DNA of 64,000 nucleotides from Mesostigma viride (lineage: Eukaryota > Streptophyta > Mesostigmatophyceae > Mesostigmatales > Mesostigmataceae). The notes beneath the pieces were generated by a model. That model was not told the origin of the DNA, searched no databases, and was given only the letters and a program-made list of their open reading frames with translations. The position numbers and the translations under genes were made by a program. Below are positions 10,934 to 20,640 of this stretch, piece by piece. Location of the stretch: assembly GCA_009746045.1 (NCBI GenBank), contig RPFO01000595.1:960010-1024009 (forward strand), given 5' to 3'. Numbering within the stretch: position 1 is the first letter of the stretch; the number at the start of each line of letters is the position of its first letter.

Positions 10934-13633
10934 CTATGGCCGCCCGTGCAAGGGGTCCATGAGCCCACGGAGCAGGGGGTACTGCCGCTCCGCCTTCTCC
11001 TCCAGCTTGGTGAGGGCATCTGCAGGGTTATCCACACCAGGCACATGTTCAATGTGAGCTAGGTAGGACATCTCCTTGAGCAACAAGTAGTCAAGGTCCC
11101 TGCTCCTGGCTAGCTGCCTGTGCACAAATTGCACCATGCCCATGCTATCAGTCCTCACCAGTGTGTGCAGCTGCAACCTACAGGAAGCCACTTGACATAG
11201 CTGGTAGAAGAGCTCCCTTAAGTAAAGAGCAGTATGCAGCCCTTCACAGATTGCCCTGCACTCAGCAATATCACTGCTGGGTGTAACCCTGTTCTGCAAC
11301 CGACTGTACCAGGTAACAAGTGAGGTGTGATCTTGCTCCAGGGTGACTAATGCTGCTGCCCTGCCCCTGACTTCTGTGACCTTCCTATTGTCCATAGAAC
11401 TGTCCACATAAAGGATCATGTCAAGGGGCTTGTACAAATCCACAGGACCCAGTATAAGAGGGGGAGACATCATGACAGCCTGCACCACACTCTCAGCACC
11501 CACCTCAACCAGCTGGGAATCAGTGAGTCGACTCAAAACCAGCAGGTCAGGGGCACATATACTTGCAAGCCATGCCAGCATGCCCCTGATGGTAGCACAC
11601 CTAGCCTGCGTGATGGGCTCCTGCAATGCATCTACAATCTGCTGTGGGTAGTCCTTACCACCCTCCATCCTGATGAACCACGAGCCCTTGGCTTGGAACA
11701 ACGTAGCCTGCATGCCACAGAAGACCATAGGCTCATTCTCCACCATGTGCTGTATCTTACCCAGCTCAAACCGCTTCTGGATCTTGGCCAAAACAGCCTC
11801 AACCCAGTCTGGTGGACCTATGAGATGCAGGTCATCACCATGCAGTGAGGCAAAGACAGGAAGGCCATTGTGGGACCCTTGGAACAAACAGGGATCCACT
11901 GGAGACACAGAAAACCCACAAGTATTCTTCAAGAATTTCTCTAGGCTCTTTCTCCAGATAATGGGACTGGACCTGAGACCTTCCAACCCTTTCAGAATTC
12001 TCAGGTACCTGGCCTTTATCTCTGCTCTCCATACAGCAGGTACAGTCACAAAGAAAGGAGGGATATCTCTCCAAGTCTGCCTAGCCTGATCTTGGTCACC
12101 CTTGAGAAAAGCCCTCTTGAAATCAATCAGCACAGAGCTATAGGGCACACCCTTGACCAGAAAAGACAGAAATATACACAGCAGAATCCTCCACGTGTCA
12201 TGCAGCATCCCTGGAGTATAGAGCTCCTCATCTAACAACTGGCCAGTGCCATGATACTCGGTTACAACTGGTCTGACATGTGGCACCTGGACACCATCTA
12301 CCTCCTTGAGCTTGAGGACAAACATCAATCTGAGCAGCTGGTGAACTTCTGGCAGCTCATCCACAGGTTCTGCACAGTTGGAAACTATCCACTCATGCCC
12401 AGAAGCAACAAAGCCAAGAGTCCATGCCTTAGCCATCTTGGGGCTTTGCATCATCTCGACTAGCTGGCGCCAGGGAATAGGACTGTGAGCAGCTATCTGA
12501 TACCTGTTTACCCCTAACTGCCGTGGATCAAAGGTGGTTGGGATTATCAACAGGTCCTCAGCTATGGGCTCCTGACCTTGAGGACCCTCAGCTGGCTGAC
12601 TCTTAACAGCCTTCACCGCCACTGCAAGACCCTGGGAATAGTGATATCTTTCAAGGGGGAGGCTGCCCCTGCCTTCTAGTGCCAACTCATCAGAGGTCAA
12701 AGTAACCCCTGGCATGCACAAGAAGTTCTGACCCAGAATGGCAGGCCCCTGATAGCCCTCTACCACACAGAACGTGGTGGGCACCCCTAAGATAGGCACA
12801 CTCACTTCCCCAAGGATCTTCATGGACACCTTTCCTGAGAAATCAGACACAGCAAGGCAACTGGGATGGGACATCTGTAAGCCTACAGCATCCTCTTCCC
12901 TGATGACAGACACCTGTGAGTTGGTATCTACCTCCATTGTAGCTGCCCAGCACGACCCCCACCCCGTGAGCTTGGATACCTTGGGATCATGTTTGCTGCG
13001 CATGAGTGCTCGGATGACGTCCGCCATGAGAGGCCCCCGGGCCTTAGGTGGCTGCCCCGTCCCCTCTGGCCTTGTGACAGTTGCTTCAGCAGCCTCCTGC
13101 TCGTCATCTTCCAGTAGGGACAGACCATCATCCACCACCAGAGGATTGTTAGCTGCTGCTGCCTGGCTCTGGCCTGGCTCCTCAACCCAACTGGGAGGGC
13201 CTGGCCCGTCTGCAGGCCAGATTGCATGTGGCCTTCTCTCCTTGACATGAGCCCAGGACAACCTGTACACGTGCCTTGGATCCTTTTCCAAAGCCACCAG
13301 GCAAGATCTGTTAGCTTCCTCCACACGAGTGACAACCCCATCCTGCCACTTCCCCCGCTTGCCTGGAATAGATGGTTCCTTCCACATCCTGACCTTCAGC
13401 CCCACCTGAGGCCTCAGCACATTCCAGTTCTTGTCCTTACGTCTCAGCTGGGCAAACAGCCTGTCTGCCTTTCTAAGACTGGCCTGCACCACATTCTCAG
13501 GTAGTAAGCTATACTGCAGGGCCAGGGGAGAGACAGCCACACCATCAAAGTAGTAATTAACCCTGTGGTTCAGCTGCTCTTCTATCCCCTTACACCAGGC
13601 TGCCCTCTCTAAGGCAGATGCCACAAGTGGCAC
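10934..13633 (-). CDS. pol: Element B pol: integrase C-terminus, protease, RT, RNase H (899-aa frame)
   Basis: From the N-terminus: the end of the integrase; a linker; an aspartic-protease-like segment with DTNS (about 12917-12928), a mid-domain PILG and LGQNF near the second hairpin; copia-type reverse transcriptase with IDFKRAF, LEGLRSSPIIW, DPCLF and HGDD (11831-11842) where YVDD is usual; then RNase H with YVDSSMD, AECRA, RTDS and NPADALTK. All RNase H carboxylates are visible. The stop is at 10934. The protease follows the integrase, unlike known copia elements. The frame is shared with 14497-13658, separated by two stops near 13645 and 13660. This is the most intact pol in the window. 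Confidence 0.88.
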   Translation of the reverse strand: MPLVASALERAAWCKGIEEQLNHRVNYYFDGVAVSPLALQYSLLPENVVQASLRKADRLFAQLRRKDKNWNVLRPQVGLKVRMWKEPSIPGKRGKWQDGVVTRVEEANRSCLVALEKDPRHVYRLSWAHVKERRPHAIWPADGPGPPSWVEEPGQSQAAAANNPLVVDDGLSLLEDDEQEAAEATVTRPEGTGQPPKARGPLMADVIRALMRSKHDPKVSKLTGWGSCWAATMEVDTNSQVSVIREEDAVGLQMSHPSCLAVSDFSGKVSMKILGEVSVPILGVPTTFCVVEGYQGPAILGQNFLCMPGVTLTSDELALEGRGSLPLERYHYSQGLAVAVKAVKSQPAEGPQGQEPIAEDLLIIPTTFDPRQLGVNRYQIAAHSPIPWRQLVEMMQSPKMAKAWTLGFVASGHEWIVSNCAEPVDELPEVHQLLRLMFVLKLKEVDGVQVPHVRPVVTEYHGTGQLLDEELYTPGMLHDTWRILLCIFLSFLVKGVPYSSVLIDFKRAFLKGDQDQARQTWRDIPPFFVTVPAVWRAEIKARYLRILKGLEGLRSSPIIWRKSLEKFLKNTCGFSVSPVDPCLFQGSHNGLPVFASLHGDDLHLIGPPDWVEAVLAKIQKRFELGKIQHMVENEPMVFCGMQATLFQAKGSWFIRMEGGKDYPQQIVDALQEPITQARCATIRGMLAWLASICAPDLLVLSRLTDSQLVEVGAESVVQAVMMSPPLILGPVDLYKPLDMILYVDSSMDNRKVTEVRGRAAALVTLEQDHTSLVTWYSRLQNRVTPSSDIAECRAICEGLHTALYLRELFYQLCQVASCRLQLHTLVRTDSMGMVQFVHRQLARSRDLDYLLLKEMSYLAHIEHVPGVDNPADALTKLEEKAERQYPLLRGLMDPLHGRP

Positions 13634-13657
13634 TGACTGCTGCTAGCACCACTGTCT

Positions 13658-14497
13658 TCACTCACGTATGGATCTTTCTACAGCCCCTTGCTGCCCATGA
13701 CTCTCCCTGGGGACTACTACCAGCTTACAAGGCAGCTGGTCCTGATGCTTGAGCAAACAGTCAAACTGCAAGTCTGCCTGCACACTCTTGCATACCCCAA
13801 AGCCTGGGATCAGGGCCTTCATACCCAACAACAAGTGATGCTCCTGCATACCAGGTAGAATGTCTATCAGTCTATATCTACTGAACCTGTCCACCCCCAC
13901 TAATATATACAAGCCCCTGATATGCTGGATATCCATCTGGATGTCGCCACGCTCTCTAGCAGGCTCCCTAGCATGGGACTGGGGTGGGTGAACAGCATTC
14001 TCCTGGCAACCACAGTTCTCAGCAGCAGCCTGGCATGCCTCCCACAAAGGTTCCCTACCTAACTTCCAAGCAAACATTGCTGCCTGCCCAGAATGTCCAA
14101 ACATGTGATGCAACCTATGGCCAGCCTCAGCATAGCTCAGCACTCTCTCAGTACTGACCTGGCGAGACGTCTGAACCGTGTGTGGGGACACATGATCCAC
14201 TCCTGAGGTTCCAGGGCTTCCCTGCAGGCCATCCTGACGCCCCAAGCCAGGCCCTGCACCCTGGACCGCTCCAGGCCCTTCCAGCAAGGTCCTTTGGCCT
14301 CCAGGCCAGCACCTGCTGGAGACCCACCACCTGCATGAGGCATAGGGATTCAGCTGCAGCATTGTTATTGCAATCCAGTGGAAGAACAACATCCTTACAC
14401 CCTTGGTGCTGCACAAGGGGCACACCCCCATCCTTATGTACATCAGCACACCTTCCCCAAGGGGTGATTGACTATTTACAGGGGATGATGTAGCTAG
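13658..14497 (-). CDS. pol: Element B pol: integrase, reached by stop readthrough
   Basis: In frame with gag after UGA at 14500-14498. A zinc-binding start (HHMFGH ... CGC) is followed by catalytic motifs GDIQMD, VQADLQF and GAVERS, matching the D, D and E of the DDE fold. The frame ends at TGA near 13660; the same frame continues after a second stop into the 899-aa part, so the domain is split by probable mutations. There is no protease motif between gag and this integrase. Confidence 0.8.
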   Translation of the reverse strand, partial: LATSSPVNSQSPLGEGVLMYIRMGVCPLCSTKGVRMLFFHWIAITMLQLNPYASCRWWVSSRCWPGGQRTLLEGPGAVQGAGPGLGRQDGLQGSPGTSGVDHVSPHTVQTSRQVSTERVLSYAEAGHRLHHMFGHSGQAAMFAWKLGREPLWEACQAAAENCGCQENAVHPPQSHAREPARERGDIQMDIQHIRGLYILVGVDRFSRYRLIDILPGMQEHHLLLGMKALIPGFGVCKSVQADLQFDCLLKHQDQLPCKLVVVPRESHGQQGAVERSIRE

Positions 14498-14500
14498 TCA
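14494..14500 (-). promoter_or_regulatory. UGA-CUAG stop-codon readthrough context at the gag-pol junction
   Basis: The minus strand reads CAG CAG TGA CTA G. UGA followed by CUAG is the best-known eukaryotic leaky-stop context. Gag and pol are in the same frame on either side, with an open frame after it. Confidence 0.6.
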
Positions 14501-15883
14501 CTGCTGCCCAGACTGGCCCCCTGCCCCAGCAGGCTTGGCCTTCCTGTCAGGGCACTCACGACGCCAGTGACCTTCCTTGCCACACACAAAGCATGCTCCA
14601 CCCTTCTTTCCAGACCCAGCCCCACCCTTGCCAGGCTTCCCCTGGCCTCCCTGAGGCTGCCCACCCTGCTTGCCCTGATTGCCTTGAGCTTGGCTCTTGC
14701 CTTGCCCTTGGCCACCCTTGCCCTGCTGACCACCAGCTTGCTGGCTCCCAACCCCTCCTTGGGAACCTGCACCCTTGCCACCCTGAGCCCCATTCCTCTG
14801 GCGCCTGAAGCGCCTACGCTTGTTAGGCCTTGCCCCACCACGGGCTGGGTACCCGGGGACATCACCTTGGGCCTGTGCAGCGGAGGTGGCATTGCTGCCG
14901 TGGGACTGAATGGCTTTGCAGGCAGGGTCTGGCTTCCTGATACTAAGGATAACCAGCTCTAGAGCACGCAAGGTCCCATCTGTCTGGTTCAGAAACATGC
15001 GGGCACTGTTCCTCCCATCCACACTCAACCCCATTCGGTCCAGGAAATAGTCTGCCAAGGCTCTATCTGTGACCAGGAAGCCATACTTGGCCCCCTTGTC
15101 TCTGATACGGTTGAGCCTGGCCCACTCCTCTGCAACAGGGCCAATGATCTCGAACGTGTCATACTGGTGTTTATAGTAGTTTGTGAGGTTCAAAACCTTG
15201 TCTGAAAACTCCTCCCTCAGTCCATCCAGGAACTGTGCCCAGGTTAGCTTGTCCTTCACAGCCACCCTAGTCTTCTCACGCACACGTTCAGAGGAATCCC
15301 GGTTGCATGTTGAGGAATGAAAGACTTGCACCAGATTCACGGTGGGATCCACAGAGAGCACCACCAGCTCCATGTCCTCAAGCCATTTATCTAGTGCTTC
15401 CTGCGCTAATGGTGGACAGAGAGGCTTTTGGCCATTCATGACGGACACGGCGCTCATGTGAGGCCTCGACCCCGGTAACGCCCTAACTGTCTCAGCCACA
15501 GGGGGCGTCACAGCAGCGACACCAGTCACAGCGGGCGTCACAGTTACGACACCACTTGGGCCAGCAGGGTTGGGGGAGGGCACGTCTACATGACGACGCT
15601 TACCATTATCGTCAGAGGACAAGTCCCTCTTACGTTTCTCCAGCGTTGGTTGTCCGCCAGCCACCAGCACAGCATCTGAAGGCCACTCCGCCCGCGCCCG
15701 CTTGGCCTCCTCCATCGCCTCCTCATGTTTGCGCTTGCCTCCCGGCCTCTTGCTCCCGTCACCGTTGCTAGCAGGGATTGCTTCCCCCGCCATGGGCTCC
15801 TTCTCCTTTCGCACCACCTGGCCCGTTTCCACAGGCCTCTCCTCCTCGCCTTTGTCGCCGTCGCCGGCCTTCCCACGAGGCAT
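14498..15883 (-). CDS. gag: Element B gag with CCHC zinc knuckle
   Basis: ATG near 15883 (MPRGKAGDGD) is preferred; the frame is open slightly further upstream without an ATG. The order is a charged, basic N-terminus, a helical capsid-like core (EEWARLNRIRD, LADYFLDRM), a long Gly/Gln/Lys-rich linker, then CFVCGKEGHWRREC (CX2CX4HX4C) near the end. The product packages element RNA. It ends in UGA within the readthrough motif. Element A and C gags have two knuckles, this one a single canonical one. Confidence 0.88.
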   Translation of the reverse strand: MPRGKAGDGDKGEEERPVETGQVVRKEKEPMAGEAIPASNGDGSKRPGGKRKHEEAMEEAKRARAEWPSDAVLVAGGQPTLEKRKRDLSSDDNGKRRHVDVPSPNPAGPSGVVTVTPAVTGVAAVTPPVAETVRALPGSRPHMSAVSVMNGQKPLCPPLAQEALDKWLEDMELVVLSVDPTVNLVQVFHSSTCNRDSSERVREKTRVAVKDKLTWAQFLDGLREEFSDKVLNLTNYYKHQYDTFEIIGPVAEEWARLNRIRDKGAKYGFLVTDRALADYFLDRMGLSVDGRNSARMFLNQTDGTLRALELVILSIRKPDPACKAIQSHGSNATSAAQAQGDVPGYPARGGARPNKRRRFRRQRNGAQGGKGAGSQGGVGSQQAGGQQGKGGQGQGKSQAQGNQGKQGGQPQGGQGKPGKGGAGSGKKGGACFVCGKEGHWRRECPDRKAKPAGAGGQSGQQ

Positions 15884-15941
15884 TATATTATGTACAAAGC
15901 GACACTGCAACACGCAAGGGTATGCAAAAGAAGACAGGACT

Positions 15942-17077
15942 TCAAGCGTCGGGCAGCTCCTCTGCCTCGCGCTCTGCCTCAGCGGCGGCTTCTCTCTCCC
16001 GCTCTTCAGCAGTGACAGCCACCGGCGTCCTCACCCGAGGAATAGCTCGCACCTCCTCCTCAGAATAAGGTCCAAGAAGGCGACTGACGGGCCTCCCGTC
16101 TGTGGTTTGGTCAAACGGCACACTCCTCTCGTTAGGGCGCCTGCCCCACACCACGTTACGCACCCAGCGTCCTCCCCACCTCGTCGCTCGTTGTATGCCC
16201 CAAGGCCGTAGGTGCTGTAGTCGTGCAACGGCTCCGGCGGGATGTGATAATCTGCACGTTGCCGCTCGGAGAACCCTGCTGCAGAACCGTCTCCCTCGTC
16301 CAACTGCTGGGACGAGCGTACAATAACACCCGACGGGCGGTCGACGAACTCGTCGTGCACTGCCTGTGGGACAGCTCCCGACCTGTGACGATTTCCACCG
16401 ACGGACCGTATGCACCGGGGGCTCCAACAACACGAGGGTGTCTAATGTGGACCAGATGCCGGCAGGACGCGTGGTGATAAGCCACCGATCTGCGTGGCCT
16501 CGCGACTCTTGAAGCAAAATGTTAACAAGGTGCTCACAGGTTTGAGCAACTACTTCTTGCGAGGACCAGGGGCTGTCCTGCTCACGCACCTGCGCGTCAC
16601 GCACGAGATGTGAAGCGTTCGTCCCTTCACCGAGGGAACTCGTCGCGACCCAATGGTTAAATAATCGGGTGGCACCAAGGCTGATGGCGACTAACTGTCC
16701 CAACGCCTCTCGAGCAAGATCCAAACCGTGCAGCGTAACGTGACCACCTTGATAGGCGATCTCAAGGCTGTAGATAAGCGCTGCGACCTCGTCTCTCAGC
16801 GCAATCAAGCGCTCCACCGTCACACGACTCGTCTCCCCCGGAGAAGTCGTGGCCCGCACACGCATCACAACAGGGTCGTTGGCAGACGGCCCTTCCGAGT
16901 TGCCGAAAACAGCTACCCAGCCTCCCCGCGCCAAGCCCTCGCCAAATGCGCAGCTTGTACAAACGTGGACGCGGTTTCTGGCTGGCTGTATGGATGCAGA
17001 GGTCCTTCTGCCTCCTGCCGCGGCACTGCGGCTCCTTGGCTTGGCGATTGCTCAAGCGCCGGAATTTCTTCCGACAT
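15942..17077 (-). pseudogene. Element B ORF0, leader protein of unknown function
   Basis: The long frame 16934-15942 lacks an ATG. The first ATG after the priming site is at 17077 (MSEEIPALEQ...), in another frame that stays open until it overlaps the long one. One extra base, possibly in the G-run near 16940, would join them. The protein has a mixed helical core and a very acidic/basic C-terminus (EEREREAAAEAEREAEEL), likely coiled coil. No family is recognised. By position it matches the coiled-coil ORF0 of element C; A has none. It may be an N-terminal extension of gag. Confidence 0.5.
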
Positions 17078-17094
17078 GAAATGCGCCACGGAAC

Positions 17095-17104
17095 CAATAG
17101 TACG
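17095..17104 (-). promoter_or_regulatory. Primer-binding-site position of element B
   Basis: Minus strand CGTACTATTG directly follows CTAACT, the end of the 5' LTR. It is the exact complement of the hairpin loop at 10246-10255. A TGG starts only a few bases further in (TGGTTCCGTGG), so a tRNA primer is not excluded. Confidence 0.6.
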
Positions 17105-17750
17105 AGTTAGACGAAACCAGCCCAGAGCGTGTGAGCTCTTGGTCTTTCACGCAAAGCTTGAGCCAATTGCTGGGACAGCAATCCTTAGCCCAAACACCAA
17201 GCCACACCTTGTTGGTCACTTCCACGTTCAAGTGGGCAACCAGAGCGCGTGCTTCCGAGATAGCTTGGCCATCCCCATGACCAAGCTATATGCCTCTTTG
17301 TTGCTCCTCGTTCCCATCGGTGTGACGAGGCATGTTGCAGGCTTGCTAGCAAATCCTCAACGTCCACTGGCATCCTTGCAGAGCCAGGACGAACTGGATT
17401 TACCTAGCTACCTGCAACCTAGGAAGTACAGGACCTGTCACAAGCCTGCAAGGCCTAGTATCCTTGCAGCCTTGTGCCAGTTCCAGCACCCCACCAGTCG
17501 CAGGCTGCTGTCCCTCCTGGTCTACGTGGACTACAGTCACGTGATAGTCAGGCTAAGCCTGTGCAGGCACGGCCTGCCACGTGTCCTGTCCACTACCCAG
17601 AAGGTTGCACCCTCGCTGACCGCGGACGGCTAGGACTTCGGGACCTCATATCTTTCTTGTCCCTTGTCTGTTTCAGGCGGTCAGCACGGCGTTGGAAAGG
17701 TCTTTCCAAACTGCATCCACTTAGCATATTGGTTGCCCAAAATGCTAACT
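17105..17750 (-). repeat. 5' LTR of element B
   Basis: Counterpart of 9286-9932. It differs by single-base indels near 17115, 17174 and 17597 and a few substitutions. Confidence 0.95.
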
Positions 17751-17755
17751 GATGG

Positions 17756-18465
17756 CATGGAGAGTGAGCTGGCAGCCAACAGGGCACTGGGGTGCATGGT
17801 AGTGAAGGATAATGCGCCTGTCGTAGCATCTGAGGTGGTACCCCACGGGTCGCTCCCAGGGGCAGACACAGCTACACCCCCCCCCTCCCCTGGGCCCCAA
17901 TATGACCCCGTGGATGGGTGGGATGAGGATGGGGTGGGTTTGACGGGGGCCTAGTGCACGTAGTGACTCACCTCCTGTGCTAGCCACGGATAATGTGGGA
18001 GGCCCGCCTAGTAGCGTGGCCTCGCCGGAGGGTCAGGGTCCTGCCCATGCGCCTCGCCCACCTAGGGACCTGGCTTCAACGGTCACGGCCTTGTGGCGTG
18101 CTCAGGCGCTTAAAGCGAAAGCTGCATCAGGGGTGGCTCAGGTCAAAACTCTCTCACAGGGGGTCAGGCCGGTTAAGTCAGCCTTGTTTCCTACGTGTAG
18201 ACCGTGGCAGCTAGTGGCTGTGGACACGCAAGCATCCGTGTCTATTATCTCTCGTCGGGCGGCCACCCTGTATCCAGTGCTAGAGTCGCCGTACAAATCA
18301 GTGACCGACTTTGCAGGCACTTCGGCATATCAAGTTACCGGGATGGTGGTGCTGCCGGTGTTGGGCATTGACACGCCATTTCACGTCGTGGATGGCTACG
18401 AGGATGTGGCCTTGCTGGGCGAACCTTTCGTATCATACCCAGGGTTCTCAGTGTCCACTGCATGA
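17756..18465 (+). pseudogene. pol: Element A pol linker and aspartic-protease-like domain, after the integrase
   Basis: This resumes element A's frame after B. A proline-rich linker with a stop near 17953 precedes the frame from 17977. The protease-like segment has a hydrophobic strand leading to VDTQASVSII (Asp near 18222), VLPVLG in the middle and VALLGEPFV at the end, the places where a retropepsin has its D-T/S-G-A triad, flap region and second alpha/LG motif. Gln replaces the triad Gly, so activity is uncertain. The same domain lies in the same place in B and C. Confidence 0.7.
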
Positions 18466-20252
18466 CTTGATGTCGGTCGCGGGGGTGGGCAGCATCCCGC
18501 TTCGCGAGTACCATGCTCCATTGGGGGTGGTGGTAGGGCAGCCCGGCGTCGTGCGGCGCTTACCGATGGCGGCGTTTTCCACACCGCCGCTCCTCCAGTC
18601 CATCATTCAGCCTCAGGATTGGCACCCGCGCAGCTCGAACGGCCTCCACTCACACTCACTGGCGGCGGATAGCCCTGTGACGTGGGAGCAACTTGTCCTG
18701 GACTGTCAAGATCCTCTCAAGTTTGCTTCGTGGCGCGACGCGTTCATTCGAGCCAAGGAGCAGTGGCGAGAGCGCGAGGTCTACCGAGGATTGGAGAGTG
18801 TGCCAGCCGGGGCCACGCGGTTGCGGTTGAAGTTCGTGCTCACCTACAAGCCGGAAAAGACCAACTCTTCGGTGGTGTTCCGGGTTAGGCCCGTGGTCAC
18901 GGAGACGAAGGGGTCCTCCCCGCTGGATGCCAAGGATCTTTATACCCCTGGGCTCAACCAATGATGTTTCGCATCGGCTACTGACGGTCATCTACTTGGG
19001 CAAGCGGAACGCGGGCAAGGACTACGGGATGTGGTGCGGTGACTTTCAGCGGGCATTCCTTCACAGCGACGCTGGGGTCGCGCAGCAAACATGGCAAGGC
19101 ACCGTACCCGCTACGTGGTGAAGGTCCCGGTGGTCTGGCTGGCAGGATGGCACCATTGGCAGCGAGTATATCGAGCTGTTTACAGGGGTGGAGGGGCTGC
19201 AGAGCTCTCCCATCATCTTCCGCATTTCCGCGGAGGAGGTCTTGCAGAGCTTAGGGGCCACGTACCATCGCGCTGATCCTAACTTCTTTGTGGTCCCCAC
19301 CGGCGTCCCTGGCGAGCCCGCCCTCTTCGTGTGGCATGGCGATGACTTCAAGCTGGTGGCACCTCGCACATTTGCTTCCCAGTATCTTGCTGCAGTGGCG
19401 GCTAAGTTTCCCCTGGGCAGGGCGGTGGATCATGAGGAGGGTAAACCCGTGGTGTTTTGCGGCGTGCAGTCTACGTTGCAGCGGGATTCGTGTTCTGGCG
19501 AATGGGTCATGCACATGCAGGATAGCCGCAACTATGTGGTTGACCTGCTGGCCGACTTCCCGTCCCCGCTGTTGGCAACCCATGGGCCCTCGGTTAAGGG
19601 CAAGCTCGGGTGGTTGGCGGACACGGTGGCACCTGATTTGGCAGTGCTCGCTCGCCTGCCCGATGATGTGCTGGAAGGACTCGGGTCCATTCATGTTTGG
19701 CGGCAGCTGGCCATGACGCCCGGCATTGTGCTTCGTGGGCTCGATTGCTCACAGCCGGTGCACCTCGAGATAGTGACGGATGCTAATCTAGAGACGCGCA
19801 CAGTCAGCCAAGTGCGGGCCCGCATGGGGGCACTGTTCTTTATCAGAAATGAGGGCCAGCCTGGCATGTTGTTAGATTGGTACTCGCGCCTGCACAGCCG
19901 CATTGCCACTAGCCCCAACACGGCTGAATGCCGGGGCATTGTTTCAGCTATCTCACATGGCATGTGGCTGCGGTACTTGCTGGGTTGGGTATTTGGCTCG
20001 TGTGGGTTCACTCTTCACTGGACTAGCACGGTGCACACTGACTCACAAAGTTGTTTGGCCTTCCTTGACAATCCCTATGCGCGGTCACAGGACGTTGATT
20101 ACCTCGTACTCGCTGAGGCGGCCTCCTGCGTCACGCGTCTCCAGCACATCGCGGATGAACTCAATCCCGCGGATGCACTCACCAAGGAGGCGCGGGAGGC
20201 TGCCCCGCAGTACGCAGTGTTGCGCAAGCGCATGACGATGCAACACACGTGA
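18466..20252 (+). pseudogene. pol: Element A reverse transcriptase and RNase H, frameshifted
   Basis: Three frames overlap. 18466-18964 carries the fingers region (LKFVLTYKP, VRPVVTE, DLYTPGL); 18927-19121 carries CGDFQRAFLHSD with the first catalytic Asp; 19188-20252 carries VEGLQSSPIIFR, the HGDD box (Asp-Asp at 19341-19346) and a full copia-type RNase H (VTDANLE, AECRG, HTDSQS, NPADALTK). Shifts lie near 18960 and 19125-19190. The last frame (354 aa) is intact to the TGA at 20250-20252. The family is Ty1/copia-like by RT and RNase H. Confidence 0.85.
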
Positions 20253-20255
20253 GCC

Positions 20256-20309
20256 ACACAGGGTTACGGCTCGGGCGCTTTATGAATACAGCCATAACTC
20301 ACCCTGTGT
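20256..20309 (+). ncRNA. 3' hairpin of element A with loop complementary to the 5' priming site
   Basis: ACACAGGGT (20256-20264) pairs with ACCCTGTGT (20301-20309), and inside that GGCT pairs with AGCC. The loop holds TTTATGAATACA (20279-20290), the exact complement of 6655-6666; its last A enters the inner stem. The hairpin starts four bases after the pol stop codon. GGGCGCTTT precedes the pairing segment, as in element C. Confidence 0.7.
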
Positions 20310-20640
20310 TGCTAGCATTCACGAGTATCTTGGTGGTAGTTTTTTTTTGCTTGTCCTCGGACCATACCCTAGCCACGTTGGACGGTGCCTTGGGCTCGTC
20401 GGCGGGTCACTGGTCCTAATAAATGGGTCACCTTTTGTCTGGTGGCATAATAGTTGTTTTTTTTCTCGATACTTCTTACATCACTATTCATGTGTGATCA
20501 CAAGGGCGCGGGTCGATACCGTGGTGATTTTGACGGCCTTGTTGAGGCCCCCTTGTGTTGCCTACCTTAGAGGGTTTTGTATGGTCTGCATTTGATGTAA
20601 TTTTTTTGATAATTAATCAAAGAACAAAAGAGTATGTCGG
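20310..20640 (+). other. 3' untranslated region of element A
   Basis: T-rich, no ORF supported. A purine-rich stretch (AAAGAACAAAAGAG near 20620) a few bases before the 3' LTR may be the polypurine tract. Confidence 0.5.

Larger units (their letters stand above)
9286..17750 (-). mobile_element. Copia-like LTR retrotransposon B, antisense inside element A
   Basis: LTRs are 9286-9932 (3' LTR) and 17105-17750 (5' LTR), 647 and 646 bp, with roughly eight differences. Ends are AGTTAG...CTAACT. Target duplication GATGG occurs at 9281-9285 and 17751-17755 and lies in element A's coding sequence. The minus-strand order is ORF0, gag with one zinc knuckle, integrase, protease, RT and RNase H. A purine-rich tract abuts the 3' LTR, confirming orientation. 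Gag and pol are in the same frame with one UGA between them. Two further in-frame stops interrupt the integrase. Confidence 0.95.
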
